DNA of 64,000 bases. Origin: Planctomycetota bacterium (GTDB lineage Bacteria > Planctomycetota > UBA1135 > GCA-002686595). Positions within the stretch are counted from its first letter, which is position 1. Each line of letters opens with the position of its first letter. A program made the translations under genes and the position numbers. Shown piece by piece: positions 7,052 through 16,753 of this stretch. The notes below the pieces were generated by a model, which was given only the letters and a program-made list of their open reading frames with translations, was not told where the DNA came from and ran no database searches. The stretch spans positions 62,001 through 126,000 of the forward strand of contig JAEUIA010000003.1 in the NCBI GenBank assembly GCA_016795245.1. Reading direction: 5' to 3'.

Positions 7052-9814
7052 TCAAGGGCCGCCCAGGAAGGTCGCCGCGTCGCCTTGCGCCGCACCGTTC
7101 GCGTCCAGCCACGAGTCGAGCACGAGGCCGTTCACTGGGTCGGCGAGCAAGCGGATGATCGACGCACCGAGCGGTCCCGCCATGTGCGCATCCGTGGCTC
7201 CGTCGCGCAGGCTCGGCCCGACGTTCGGATCCAAGAACGTGTGGTTGTTGGATCCGTTCGCGACGCCTGAAGCCTGAACGATGCGGTCGAGGTCGTAGTA
7301 GACGCGTGCCGGATCGAACACCGTCGACGGCGGCACGTTGTCGGTGCCTTTGCGGTCGGTGTGCGTGTCCAGCGGATTGACGGGTGCTCCGAATTCGTCG
7401 AACAGGAACAAGCCCGTGCCCAGACCGGCAGCCATGTGCGCGAAGAACGGCGAGTTCATCTGATTGCTGGTGTTGCGGCCGAAGTGCTGCTTCAGGAGAT
7501 TGAAGTCGAGCGCTCCGAAATTGCCGGCTGCCAGTGCGTTGCGGAACGTGTCGTACTGCGGTCCGAAGTTGGCGATGCCGCTCGTCGTCATGTGGCAGGC
7601 CACGCAGTAACGCGGGCCTTCCTTCGTCGCCGTCACGCGTCCGCGGATGGAATGCGCCATGATCGCGTTGTGCGACAAGGACGGATAGCCCGAGGTGCCC
7701 GGACCTGTCCCCGACGCATTCTTGTCCGAGAATCCGAAGCGACGTGAGAGCTGATTGTTCTTGTCTTTCCACTGGAAGAACACCTTGGTGTTCGCGCTGA
7801 ACTGCGTGATGCGCCCGCGCGCGTTCACACCCAACTGGAAGAACAAAGGTGATTGGTAGGTGAAGTCAGCAGTGCGCTGCCTGAACACGATGCGCTCGCC
7901 GGTGACGTTGCTGAAGTTGTTGCCGGTGTTGTACTCGCCCGACAAGTGACAGCCCATGCACGTGTTGGTCCACGACGCATGGCACGACACACAATCCATG
8001 CGGTCCGTGTGCGCGAATCCGGCGCCCACTCCCGCCGTCTGTTTGGGTCCGGTTCCGTTCGTGGCCGTGTTGTCGATGCGGCCCATCGCGTAGCTGGCCT
8101 TGGCATTGAAGATCGGTTGCCCGGACTGCGGGTGCAGTTTCCCGGAGTTGACGATCGTGTCCTTCGTCTGCGGCACATAGTGCACCTGCCCCGTCAGGCG
8201 ACTCTTCAGCCAATAGCGCCCGTTCGCGTCACGCGTGACGTGGCGCATCGGGTTGCCCTTCGAATCCACACCGACCTCTGCGACCGTTCCCTCGTAGGTC
8301 GTTCCCGGTTGCACGGGCGCGTAGGTGTCCACGCCTCCGTGACAGTCGCTGCATTGGATCGAGACGTTCTGTTCCATGCGCGAGAGCAACGGTCGATCGG
8401 GATCGTCGATCTTGCCTCCGTGCATGTCGTGACTGCCGTGGCAGTCGATGCAACCCAGGCCGGCGTCGTAGTGCACATCCGGCGGCGTGTCGTCACGTCC
8501 GTCGCCGTCGTAGTCCTCGGTGAGCAGGTACTGATTGCCGTTGCGACCGTTGAACGTGTTGTTGTCGACGACGGCATCGAACAGGCGCGGATCGTTGTGC
8601 GTGCCCTGATTCGAAACCGGATTCGCCGGGTATTGCCGGTTGTTGCGCACGTCGGCGTTCTGGTCGAGGCGAATACCCCAGTACTGCATGACCGTGCGGT
8701 TCGAGCCCTGGTGACATCCGGCGCAAGTGGCGTCGTCCATACCCGGTACGGGCTTGCCGTCCGTGCCGGTCTTTTTGACGCTCGCAATACGGTGCGAACG
8801 CGCGTGCGAACGCTCCGGCGCATCGATGTCGTCAGGGTCGACCGGCTCGATCTTGTTGATGTTGGGATCGCTGCTCCCGCTGCGTCCGGACAACGAGTAC
8901 GGCATGTGGCAGGCCGAGCAACCCGACGAGCGGAAATCTCCCGCGCGGTTGTTCGCGCCGGCGCTGCCGAGGTGGCAATCACCACACGTGAACGAGACCT
9001 GTTCGATGAACAGATTCGCGAGCGGGGAGCCGCTGATCACGCGGTTCTGCGCATCGCGGTCGTCATCCAGACCTGCCGCGAGGTACGCGTTGTTGTTGAA
9101 GATGTTGTTGCCGCCGTTCTGGCCGAAAACGCTGTAGACCGGAACTTCGATCACTCGACCGATGGCTCCGACGACGGCCTGCAGCACATTGAACGCCGGG
9201 TTGGTCCGCGCGCGAAAGCCCATGTCCGCAGCGGTCCCGTTGTGGAGCGCCTGATTCTCGGGCACCAGGCTGTCCGCGCCGATGGCAAAGTTCGCACCGG
9301 ACCAGACGCCGGCTTCGGTCGCCAGCAGACTGTCCGCGACGGAGTTCGCGTGGTCGGTGTGGCATTGCCCGCAACCACGCGCATTCGATGTCACACGCAG
9401 ATCGCCGGGATTGATGAACTGCAGGTAGTCGATCGCGGTGTAGGTGCGGCCGCCGACGCTGTAGTCGGGGAACTTGTCCATGCCGGCGAGTGTCAGACGG
9501 TTGAAGTACGCCTTTGCGTTCGTCGTCTGGAACGCATCGTCACCGATCTGCGGCGGCGGCGGAACGTGGCTCGCGGCCATGTCGTCGCCGGCCGGATTAC
9601 CGCCGTGACACACGGTGCAGCGGATGTTGTCCGCTCCCGCGAACGGGTGCGGGTTCTCGATGCCGGGCCCCGAGTAGTCATTGCTCAAGGTGCCGTTGTG
9701 GCACTGCATGCACGACTCGACAGCACTCGATTGCAGCGATCCAGTCTCGCCGCTGCAGCTCGCGAACAACGCCGCAGCCAACACCATGATCCAAACGGGT
9801 GTGCGATGAAGCAT
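7052..9814 (-). CDS. Undecaheme (11 CxxCH) c-type cytochrome lipoprotein
   Basis: The protein has 920 aa. The ATG at 9814 is chosen over upstream starts because it gives a lipoprotein signal, MLHRTPVWIMVLAAALFASC. I count 11 CxxCH sites: CMQCH, CTVCH, CGQCH, CGDCH, CSACH, CAGCH, CIDCH, CSDCH, CVSCH, CMGCH and CVACH. Long non-heme insertions separate them, unlike compact tetraheme repeats. This architecture fits a large lipid-anchored, probably surface-exposed electron-transfer cytochrome acting as a terminal reductase/oxidase module. It is the last gene of the minus-strand electron-transfer cluster, 163 bases after the 7-heme cytochrome. No CxxCK active-site heme of nitrite reductases is present, so the terminal substrate is unknown. 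Confidence 0.9.
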   Translation of the reverse strand: MLHRTPVWIMVLAAALFASCSGETGSLQSSAVESCMQCHNGTLSNDYSGPGIENPHPFAGADNIRCTVCHGGNPAGDDMAASHVPPPPQIGDDAFQTTNAKAYFNRLTLAGMDKFPDYSVGGRTYTAIDYLQFINPGDLRVTSNARGCGQCHTDHANSVADSLLATEAGVWSGANFAIGADSLVPENQALHNGTAADMGFRARTNPAFNVLQAVVGAIGRVIEVPVYSVFGQNGGNNIFNNNAYLAAGLDDDRDAQNRVISGSPLANLFIEQVSFTCGDCHLGSAGANNRAGDFRSSGCSACHMPYSLSGRSGSSDPNINKIEPVDPDDIDAPERSHARSHRIASVKKTGTDGKPVPGMDDATCAGCHQGSNRTVMQYWGIRLDQNADVRNNRQYPANPVSNQGTHNDPRLFDAVVDNNTFNGRNGNQYLLTEDYDGDGRDDTPPDVHYDAGLGCIDCHGSHDMHGGKIDDPDRPLLSRMEQNVSIQCSDCHGGVDTYAPVQPGTTYEGTVAEVGVDSKGNPMRHVTRDANGRYWLKSRLTGQVHYVPQTKDTIVNSGKLHPQSGQPIFNAKASYAMGRIDNTATNGTGPKQTAGVGAGFAHTDRMDCVSCHASWTNTCMGCHLSGEYNTGNNFSNVTGERIVFRQRTADFTYQSPLFFQLGVNARGRITQFSANTKVFFQWKDKNNQLSRRFGFSDKNASGTGPGTSGYPSLSHNAIMAHSIRGRVTATKEGPRYCVACHMTTSGIANFGPQYDTFRNALAAGNFGALDFNLLKQHFGRNTSNQMNSPFFAHMAAGLGTGLFLFDEFGAPVNPLDTHTDRKGTDNVPPSTVFDPARVYYDLDRIVQASGVANGSNNHTFLDPNVGPSLRDGATDAHMAGPLGASIIRLLADPVNGLVLDSWLDANGAAQGDAATFLGGP

Positions 9815-9977
9815 CCCCAACCTTCCTCGGGTCACGACCCGCGCGCAGATGCGCGAAGCGCCACCCAGGCGGAAACAACCGCCGACTCTCGCTCTCTCTC
9901 CCTCATCGAAGGCCATCCGTTCACCGGCGACCTTCGTCCCCGTACAGGCATCGAACAGATCAGATGACAATCTTGAT

Positions 9978-10634
9978 TCAATTGCCGATCTCCGCCTGGT
10001 TCCACGTGCGCGGCAAGTGACACCTGTCGCAGCGATCGACCCAGCCCAGGCCGACGTGGTTCGGGTTGTTGGCGCGCGCGAGATCGCTGGCGTGGCAGGA
10101 AACACATTCCGTGTCGGTCGGCGTGAAGCGGCCTACTTCCGCGCCGGCGTGGCAACGGTGGCACGCTGTTGCGGCGTGAACGCCGATCAGAGGGAAGCGC
10201 GTGCGGTCGTGCAACGCATACTGGCCGAACGGACGCCAGGTTTGTTGCGTGTGACAGGAAGTGCAATCCGAACCGAGCTGACCCGTGTGCACGTCTTCAT
10301 GACAGCCCGCGCAGCCGCGCGCCTGGAAGATGCCGACCGGACCACGATCATTGTGGCAGCGCAAGCAGGTCGCACGCGCATGAGCGCCTTCGAGCTTCAC
10401 GCCCGTCTCACCCTCGTGGTCGAACTCGAACTCGGTCGAAACGCGCCTCCAGTCGTCGCCGACGTGGCACAGCGCGCAGTCGCCCGGAAACGTATCGTGC
10501 GGCAAGACCGGGCCAAAGCCTGACCACCACAGCTTCTGCGCAGCGCTGTCGGAGCCTTGCACGACGCACGCGACGGCCAGGAACATCAGCGCGCACACTG
10601 CTGACCAGGTGCGCAAGGATCGTAGATGTTTCAT
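9978..10634 (-). CDS. Heptaheme c-type cytochrome
   Basis: The protein has 218 aa with a signal peptide (MKHLRSLRTWSAVCALMFLAVAC, possible lipobox). Seven CxxCH sites are visible: CALCH, CLRCH, CAGCH, CTSCH, CHRCH, CVSCH and CDRCH, spaced as in cytochrome c3/c7-like multiheme modules. The ATG at 10634 overlaps the stop of the beta-barrel gene (TGATG) and is preceded by AGAGGAG, showing translational coupling. The expected role is to relay electrons in the periplasm or inside the outer-membrane barrel, as MtrA/PioA-type cytochromes do. It is smaller than MtrA (10 hemes), so the comparison is by context, not close identity. Confidence 0.88.
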   Translation of the reverse strand: MKHLRSLRTWSAVCALMFLAVACVVQGSDSAAQKLWWSGFGPVLPHDTFPGDCALCHVGDDWRRVSTEFEFDHEGETGVKLEGAHARATCLRCHNDRGPVGIFQARGCAGCHEDVHTGQLGSDCTSCHTQQTWRPFGQYALHDRTRFPLIGVHAATACHRCHAGAEVGRFTPTDTECVSCHASDLARANNPNHVGLGWVDRCDRCHLPRTWNQAEIGN

Positions 10635-12322
10635 CAGAAGCTCCTCTGCAGAAAGAGGCCCACGACCACGGCTGTTTCCGAATCGAACAACAGCACGTCG
10701 CTGTAGGTCGAAAAGCTCCAGCCGGAGTCTCCATGCGTTTCGAAAGATGCCCGCACACGGTGCTGCGGGATGTCGTCGTTGTCGGCCGAGAACCCGTCGA
10801 TTCGATTGAGCGTGAAGTCGTAGCCGAGCCGCCACAGACCGTGTGACGTCGCCGCACCCAAGGCCGTGCGCCAGCCCAACGTGCTGCTGAACTGCCCGTT
10901 CGTCCCGAACCCAGCGGCCTCGACGCGCAGGTCGTCGAACATGAAGTCCTTCACCTCGAACCCGGCTTCAGCGTCGCCGCCGTTGTCGTCCTCGTCCTGC
11001 CACACGCCCGCTTGACCGAACAGTTCGAAGTAACGTCCGACAGCCTGGCGTCCACTGATCGACGCGCGGTCGAAGTGATCGTTCGCCAGCTGCGCCGCTG
11101 TGACCGGCAGGAACTCGTCGCGATCGAGCACGGGAAACGTCCGGTGTGTGTACGTCGCACGCAGCGAACTGCCGCTTTCGAAACGCCTGCCGGTCGTGAC
11201 GTAGGCCTGCGTGACTTCGGGTCCGCTGCTCTTGTCCACGTCTCCGCCGGTGTAGTAATCGATCCACGCCGTCGCGCTGAAAGTCCACGCGGCCGGCGGC
11301 AGGTACACCACTTTGGCCACGAACAAATCGCGATCAGCCGCGAGGTCGTGGAAGGTCTTCTGATACCCGCCTTCGATCGAGAGCATCTCGCTCTCGTCGA
11401 CGACGTAGCGGTAGTAGCCTGCGAATTGCAGGTCGTGACCGCTGTCCTGGCCCGCGTTGGGCTCCGGCATGAATCCAGCGCTCACACCGAAGGTATCGCC
11501 GTTCGACAGCCGGCGGCCCCACTCGACTCCGTCCAGCACGCCGAATTCGGGCATCCCGTACTGCAGGAAGCGACCGAGTTCGTAGCGATCCGGATCGAAG
11601 CGATTGCCGCCGAACGAGTAGCTCGCACGGTCCAGACGGAAGCGTTGTCGGTTCTCGTTGTCGTCATCCGGAACACTCGTACGGCGCGCGTTGAACTCGC
11701 CGTCGAGGTGCAAGCTCCCGCCCTTTCGAAACAGGTTCTCGAAGCGCAAGTCGGTGCCTACACGCGCGAATGTGTCGCTGCGATTGCCTTCGGTGTTCGA
11801 GATGTGGTCGAGGAACGTGTACACGCGTCCGGATGCAACCGGCTCGCGCTCGCTCGGGCGGAACGGTCGGATGCGCGCCAGCAGCGGCTGGTCGGTCGTC
11901 CAGTCGTCGTCGACGCGCTCCCACGGCGGATGGTCAGGCGCAGCCGGTGCAGTTTCCGTCGTCTGGGGTTGCAATGTCTCTCCGGACGACGGGAGTGTCG
12001 GCGCCGGTGCAGCGATGCGCGACTTGGGTACGCGTGCCTGACCACGCGTGCCCGGTGCAGGCACGAACGACGCATCGTCGAGTTCTACAGCCGCTTGCCG
12101 TTCTTCGACACGCTTGACCGTGCCTTCGAAGCGCGCGCCCTCGCGCGTCGTGAAAACCACCCGATCATTCACCGTCAATCCGTCGGCCACACCTCGGTCG
12201 ACGACAGCGGTGCGCGGCATCGTCGATGTCACGCGCATGTTGACGAACACCATCTCCTCGATCTGGGCGTACGCCGGTGCCACAAGCGCAGCCAGAGCGC
12301 ACCATCGCAAACTGAAACTCAT
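10634..12322 (-). CDS. Outer-membrane beta-barrel, MtrB/PioB-like porin of cytochrome conduit
   Basis: The protein has 562 aa. The ATG at 12322 is supported by AGGAGGAG and a signal peptide (MSFSLRWCALAALVAPAYAQ). Residues about 25-150 are soluble, including a beta domain (VVDRGVADGLTVNDRVVF) and a Pro-rich linker. The remaining roughly 400 residues alternate polar and aromatic/hydrophobic residues with acidic turns and end in Phe (GLFLQRSF), the classic outer-membrane protein C-terminus. It is sandwiched between multiheme cytochromes with overlapping start/stop codons. In known porin-cytochrome complexes such a barrel encloses a multiheme cytochrome. The assignment is by topology and context; I cannot run a profile search. 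Confidence 0.75.
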   Translation of the reverse strand: MSFSLRWCALAALVAPAYAQIEEMVFVNMRVTSTMPRTAVVDRGVADGLTVNDRVVFTTREGARFEGTVKRVEERQAAVELDDASFVPAPGTRGQARVPKSRIAAPAPTLPSSGETLQPQTTETAPAAPDHPPWERVDDDWTTDQPLLARIRPFRPSEREPVASGRVYTFLDHISNTEGNRSDTFARVGTDLRFENLFRKGGSLHLDGEFNARRTSVPDDDNENRQRFRLDRASYSFGGNRFDPDRYELGRFLQYGMPEFGVLDGVEWGRRLSNGDTFGVSAGFMPEPNAGQDSGHDLQFAGYYRYVVDESEMLSIEGGYQKTFHDLAADRDLFVAKVVYLPPAAWTFSATAWIDYYTGGDVDKSSGPEVTQAYVTTGRRFESGSSLRATYTHRTFPVLDRDEFLPVTAAQLANDHFDRASISGRQAVGRYFELFGQAGVWQDEDDNGGDAEAGFEVKDFMFDDLRVEAAGFGTNGQFSSTLGWRTALGAATSHGLWRLGYDFTLNRIDGFSADNDDIPQHRVRASFETHGDSGWSFSTYSDVLLFDSETAVVVGLFLQRSF

Positions 12323-14391
12323 CGACTCCTCCTCTTGCGCCGCATCAACACGTCCTCTTGCACGCCGTGGCAGTCGACGCACTCGGTTCCGAGCGGGCGG
12401 AAACGGACGACCTCTTCGCCAGAGGCCGAGACCCATGGTTTGTGGCAGGCCGAACAGGCAATTTCGGCGTGCTGTTCGCGCAGGGGGAAACGCGAGTCGC
12501 GATCGTGGTTGAAAGCGATGAAGTTCTCGAGTGCGTCTGAGTGGCACTGCGCACAGCTGTTCGCGCCGCGCGCCTCGAACTGGCCTGCATGCGGATCGAA
12601 GTGACAGTCGGAGCACTTGTTGCCGAGCGCAGCTTGCCAGGTCCGGCCCACGCTGTCGGGCGCGTGCAACGGTTCGTGACAGGACGAGCACGAAACGCGA
12701 CCGTGCGCTCCGACGAGTTGAAAGCCGGTCCAGCGCCCATGATCGAAGCCGCGTGGGAAGGCCCTGAACGAACTTTCGTCGTGGCAGCGCGCACAGTCCG
12801 TGCGGCCTTCGACTTCACGCGGCGACGAGGGTGTGTCGAAGCGCCCTTGATGCGGGTCGGTGTGGCACGTGATGCAGCCTGTGAAGGCACCGAAATGCTC
12901 CTCGACCCGGCCGAACGTCCGACCTGATTCGTCCGGCGCCGCAGCGCTGGGGTGACAGCTCGCGCATTCGCTCTGCGCGTGCGCACCCAGGATCGCGAAA
13001 TCCGTGAAGCGCAAGTGGTCGAAACCGGGCGCGGGGATCTCCGCGAACGTCGTCGTCGTGTGGCAGGCGGCGCACGATCCGTGGTCCGGTAGCTCCTCGG
13101 GCGTCAGGGAGTCCTCGAAAAATCCGCCGTGCGCATCGCGGTGACAGGCAGCACACTCCGCCGCCGTCCCTTGGAACACGCGCGGCGCATCTTCAGCGGG
13201 CTTCGTGTGACAGTCGTTGCATTGCGTCGTCGCATGCTTGCCGTCGAGCACGAGCTTCGACAAGGCGTGCTGTTCGGCCGTGAACGTGTTCGGCACGAAA
13301 TGCGCGCGCGCATGACAGGCCGTGCATTCTTGGGCGGCATAAGGTCCTGTGGCGAATTGGCCGCCGTGCGGATCTGCGTGACAGGCGCTGCAAGCGTCGG
13401 GTGAACGACCTGGATAGCGCTCGGAGAACTGCTGCAGTCGCGGGTCGTGACAGTCCGCGCACAGCGGCGCGTCGTGTGGCGCGTCCAGGCGATAGCCCGT
13501 GAACGCATGCTGCTCCGCGCTGATCTTCAGGCTCGGCTCGCGGAACAGCGTGTGTTCGGCGGAATGGCATACGACGCAACTGGCGCCCGATGGTTTCGCG
13601 ACCGCCTGCGCCACTTGGATCACAAACGGATCCGAATGCGGTGAAGCGTGACAAGCGCTGCACTCACGTGCGGCGAGGCGCGCACCCGTGTCGCCCATCG
13701 ATTCGAGTGAGTGCGCGTCGGACTCTGCGTGACACTGCCTGCAACCAACGTCGCCGTGCCCACCGATCAACGGCAGAAAGCGTTCGTGACCTTGCGAGTG
13801 CAGTTGATCCCACTGTGTCTGGCCGTGGCAGGAGGCGCACGACACCTGCATGCGTCCTTCGTGCGGGTCTTCGTGGCACGAACCGCAAGCTTGCGACAGT
13901 CCCTGGAACCGTTTGGCGCCCTCGGGCAGGAGTGATGCTTCGGCGTGCTCATGACAGTCGACGCAACCGATCTCGGCGTGACGGCCGTTCATCTCGAAAC
14001 CGATCGCGTTGTGATCGAATTCGGCCTTGCTCTTCGCGCCGATGCCCCGGAACGCGCGGTCGTTCACCAAGGCGAAATTCGCGCCGTGGTGATCGCCGTG
14101 ACAGGCGGCGCAATTGTCAGCCAGAGCCTTGTTCGGGATGCCGTGCACACCGCGGCGCGACTCGATCTGCTCGCCGATCACAGCGTGGCAATCCAAGCAC
14201 GCGCTGGTCATGTCCGAGAACCACCCGCCGTGGCACTGCGAACAGCTGTTGCCGCCGTCGATCTCGTCGAGTTGCGCATGCACGCCGGCGATGGGGCCAG
14301 GAGAAGTGCGCCGCGTATCGACGATGGCGACCATGCTCACCGCTAGCAGCGAGCACACCGTGATCCAGAGCTTGGGGCTCCGCCAGCTCAA
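12319..14391 (-). CDS. 23-heme c-type cytochrome, membrane-anchored
   Basis: I count 23 CxxCH motifs over 690 residues, from CSQCH near residue 50 to CVDCH near the C-terminus, about one per 28 residues, many followed by DPH (e.g. CGSCHEDPH, CSACHADPH). A TTG start at 14391 is chosen: GGAGG lies 6 bases upstream, the codon overlaps the preceding stop (TTGA), and it gives an uncleaved-looking N-terminal helix (LWITVCSLLAVSMVAIV). The only upstream alternative would overlap the previous gene by about 110 bases. The density of hemes suggests a long molecular wire through the periplasm receiving electrons from the inner membrane. The C-terminus is very basic (RRKRRSR). Confidence 0.9.
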   Translation of the reverse strand: MSWRSPKLWITVCSLLAVSMVAIVDTRRTSPGPIAGVHAQLDEIDGGNSCSQCHGGWFSDMTSACLDCHAVIGEQIESRRGVHGIPNKALADNCAACHGDHHGANFALVNDRAFRGIGAKSKAEFDHNAIGFEMNGRHAEIGCVDCHEHAEASLLPEGAKRFQGLSQACGSCHEDPHEGRMQVSCASCHGQTQWDQLHSQGHERFLPLIGGHGDVGCRQCHAESDAHSLESMGDTGARLAARECSACHASPHSDPFVIQVAQAVAKPSGASCVVCHSAEHTLFREPSLKISAEQHAFTGYRLDAPHDAPLCADCHDPRLQQFSERYPGRSPDACSACHADPHGGQFATGPYAAQECTACHARAHFVPNTFTAEQHALSKLVLDGKHATTQCNDCHTKPAEDAPRVFQGTAAECAACHRDAHGGFFEDSLTPEELPDHGSCAACHTTTTFAEIPAPGFDHLRFTDFAILGAHAQSECASCHPSAAAPDESGRTFGRVEEHFGAFTGCITCHTDPHQGRFDTPSSPREVEGRTDCARCHDESSFRAFPRGFDHGRWTGFQLVGAHGRVSCSSCHEPLHAPDSVGRTWQAALGNKCSDCHFDPHAGQFEARGANSCAQCHSDALENFIAFNHDRDSRFPLREQHAEIACSACHKPWVSASGEEVVRFRPLGTECVDCHGVQEDVLMRRKRRSR

Positions 14392-16622
14392 TGCGCGCCT
14401 CCCGTGAAATCGGGCGATCCGTAGATCAGCGCGTAGCAGATGTGCACGACCAGCAAGACCACCATCAGCGCAGCGACCCAACGGTGGACGTAACGCCACC
14501 CGTTGAGGAGCGCGCGCAGATCTTCGAAGTGAGCCGCCATCAGCGCCGTGTGGTGTGCATGGCGGGCGATGGTCAATGCCTCACGCAGCTTGACTTCAGG
14601 TACGTGCTGGCGCTGCCCTTCGCTCTCCAGCGAGTGCAGCAAGCGTCGCAAGTCACGTTGTCCGCCCAGCAACGCCAGCGCACGCCCGACGAGCGAGCTC
14701 GACCATTGACGCGCGGCGATACTGGCGTTGATCTCGGCGCGGGCGTGCTCCACGAATGCGCGTTGGCTTTCGTCCCACGATTCGGACAAGCGCGAGAGTC
14801 GCAGCTTGACCTCTTCCAACTCCAACTCACGGCCGTTGGCCGCGCGCGGAACGTAGGCGTAGAAGTAGCGCCCGATCGCGCCGGTCACCAAGAGCACGAC
14901 CAGCGCCCACAGCGCATGTCCGCCGACGGTGTCGCGCGGCGCCATTCCACCGTGCAACGTTGCCAAGAGCAGCGCGAGCACGCCCGTCGCGACGTGGCTC
15001 GTCATCCACGCCTTCAGCGTTCCGAAACTGAAGCCGCGTTTCTGCGCGCGTCGCAACAGGTAGAGCAGATTGACGACGATCAGCGCGGTCGCTGCGACGC
15101 CGAACCACAAGCCCAGGCCCGAGCTCGGGCGCAGATGTGAGAAGCCCTCGTGCACCGGTCGTTCTTCGAGCGGCAACGTGTAGTAGTCGGCGTTCCACAG
15201 GGCGAACCCCAAGGCCAGGACGGCGAGGCACAAGCCGATGCCCAAGGCGCGCGTCAGACCGGAGCCTTGTTCCGTGACGCTCGAAATCGGTGCGCGCAGG
15301 GCCGGGTCGAATGACACGCCCGAGCGCTCGAGGACGTCGAGCGGCGCCAATCCGCCGGCCATCACGAAGACTTCGTCGTTCGGAATCTCCAGCACGCCGC
15401 GCGACGGGCCGTCCGTGAGTTCGACGTGAACCGCATGCGCGTCGATCGCGGTCACGGTGCTGCGCCACAAGACCCGCAGGCGGCCGGCGGCAAGGCTCTC
15501 GTTCAAGCGTTCCTCCGTCCGTTGACGGATGCGGAAGAACGACTCGTTGCGGTAGCTGATCGTGACCTGGTTGCCGGGTTGTTCCGCCAGAGCGACTGCG
15601 GCTTCGACGGCACTGTCCCCACCGCCGACGACCAGGATGCGGCGATTCTGGTAGGAGCTCGCGTCGAGCAGGCTGTAGGCGACCTTCGGCAAGTCCTCGC
15701 CGGGGACTCCTAGTTTGCGCGGTGTGCCGCGCCGGCCTAGCGCGAGGCACACGTTGCGAGCGCGGTACGAATGCGCTCCTGTCTGGACGACGAACGTACC
15801 GTCGGGCTCGCGCGTCAGACCCTTGAACTCTTCGCCGCCGTGTATCGGCAGATGCTCGTCGCGCGCGATCTTCTGCCACAAGTCGACGAGTTCTTCCTTC
15901 GTGTACGACTTGCGGTCCAGCCGTCCGTGCAGAGGCAGATCGACCGGCTGCGTAAGGACGAGTTTGCGTCGCGGATATTTGGCGACGGTTCCGCCCGGCC
16001 CGGCCTCTTGATCGAGCGTCACGAACGAGAGTCCGTGCTTCTTGGCTTCCAACGAGCACGCGAGGCCGGCCGGCCCGGCGCCGACCACGCACAGGTCGAG
16101 TGCTTCCTCGCGGGCTGCCGTATCGACGCCCCTGCGCCGAGCGACTTCATCCGCGACGGCGGTTCCCTGATCGATCGCGGTCTTGATCAGCGCGTGCGCG
16201 GTGACCTCACCGGCCAGGAACAAACCGGGTGTGCCGACGGCTTCGAGTTCGACGGAAATCGCCGGGATGTCACGCCGCTTTTCGGTGTCCGTCAGCGTGA
16301 CCGTGATGGCATCGACCGGGCACACGGTTTCGCACGCGGATACGCCGGTGCAACGCGCACCGTTGACGACCATTGCCTGGCCGTGCACGAGTTCGAGCAC
16401 GCCCTGCTCAGGACAGGCCTTGACGCACGCGCCGCAACCCAGGCAGCGAGTCAAGTCGATGACCGGATGCTGGAGTTGCGCCTTGGCGCTGCCGCTGCGG
16501 ACTGCGCGCTCGCGCTCGTTCACACGCCGCTGCATGCGCGTGAGCTCGATACGACGCGCCAGGGCCGCGAGGAACGCGAGTCCCAGCGCGAGCACGAGCG
16601 CGACGAGCAGCGTCCAACTCAA
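14388..16622 (-). CDS. Membrane ferredoxin-FAD/NAD(P) oxidoreductase fusion
   Basis: The protein has 744 aa. An N-terminal helix (residues 3-22) is followed by a two-cluster ferredoxin domain near residues 50-110. Next comes a thioredoxin-reductase-like flavoprotein with an FAD dinucleotide motif (VVGAGPAGLA, near 180) and an NAD(P)-type motif (VVGGGDSAVEAA, near 335). The C-terminal part has several transmembrane segments with histidines (HVATGVLALLLATLHGG; HRWVAALMVVLLVVHICY) that could bind b-heme. The first cluster motif is complete (CLGCGACVKACP); the second, CTGVSACETVCP, has Val in place of the second Cys. The TTG start at 16622 has GGAGG 7 bases upstream. By context it is probably the inner-membrane entry point feeding the 23-heme cytochrome; electron donor and direction are unknown. 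Confidence 0.8.
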   Translation of the reverse strand: MSWTLLVALVLALGLAFLAALARRIELTRMQRRVNERERAVRSGSAKAQLQHPVIDLTRCLGCGACVKACPEQGVLELVHGQAMVVNGARCTGVSACETVCPVDAITVTLTDTEKRRDIPAISVELEAVGTPGLFLAGEVTAHALIKTAIDQGTAVADEVARRRGVDTAAREEALDLCVVGAGPAGLACSLEAKKHGLSFVTLDQEAGPGGTVAKYPRRKLVLTQPVDLPLHGRLDRKSYTKEELVDLWQKIARDEHLPIHGGEEFKGLTREPDGTFVVQTGAHSYRARNVCLALGRRGTPRKLGVPGEDLPKVAYSLLDASSYQNRRILVVGGGDSAVEAAVALAEQPGNQVTISYRNESFFRIRQRTEERLNESLAAGRLRVLWRSTVTAIDAHAVHVELTDGPSRGVLEIPNDEVFVMAGGLAPLDVLERSGVSFDPALRAPISSVTEQGSGLTRALGIGLCLAVLALGFALWNADYYTLPLEERPVHEGFSHLRPSSGLGLWFGVAATALIVVNLLYLLRRAQKRGFSFGTLKAWMTSHVATGVLALLLATLHGGMAPRDTVGGHALWALVVLLVTGAIGRYFYAYVPRAANGRELELEEVKLRLSRLSESWDESQRAFVEHARAEINASIAARQWSSSLVGRALALLGGQRDLRRLLHSLESEGQRQHVPEVKLREALTIARHAHHTALMAAHFEDLRALLNGWRYVHRWVAALMVVLLVVHICYALIYGSPDFTGGAH

Positions 16623-16644
16623 TGCGATCCTCCCAGCCCTGCGT

Positions 16645-16669
16645 TCTCCGCGCCTTCGCCGCGCGGAGA
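16645..16669. terminator. Hairpin between DUF2959 and oxidoreductase genes
   Basis: TCTCCGCGC pairs with GCGCGGAGA (9 bp, 7-nt loop) in the 131-bp gap separating two segments of the minus-strand cluster. No T-tract follows, so it could be a terminator, an attenuator or a processing site. Its position is consistent with two transcription units within the cluster. Confidence 0.35.
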
Positions 16670-16753
16670 GCTGCGCTCATGTCGAGCGCTGTTCATGGTG
16701 TCCCACGGGAACACGACGCCCGCAGATGAGCGTCGCTCCGCGTGGTCGTGCGG

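Noticed and set aside
7052-9814. Nitrite reductase or hydroxylamine oxidoreductase activity of the 11-heme protein
   Set aside because: No CxxCK or catalytic P460-type features were seen; the hemes are ordinary CxxCH with long insertions.
7853-9967. A 704-codon open frame antisense to the 11-heme cytochrome gene
   Set aside because: It is an artefact of high GC codon bias; the sense strand carries all 11 CxxCH sites and a lipoprotein signal.
11012-12604. A 530-codon plus-strand frame over the outer-membrane barrel gene
   Set aside because: It is antisense, Arg-rich and has no ribosome site; the minus strand encodes a signal peptide and a barrel ending in Phe.
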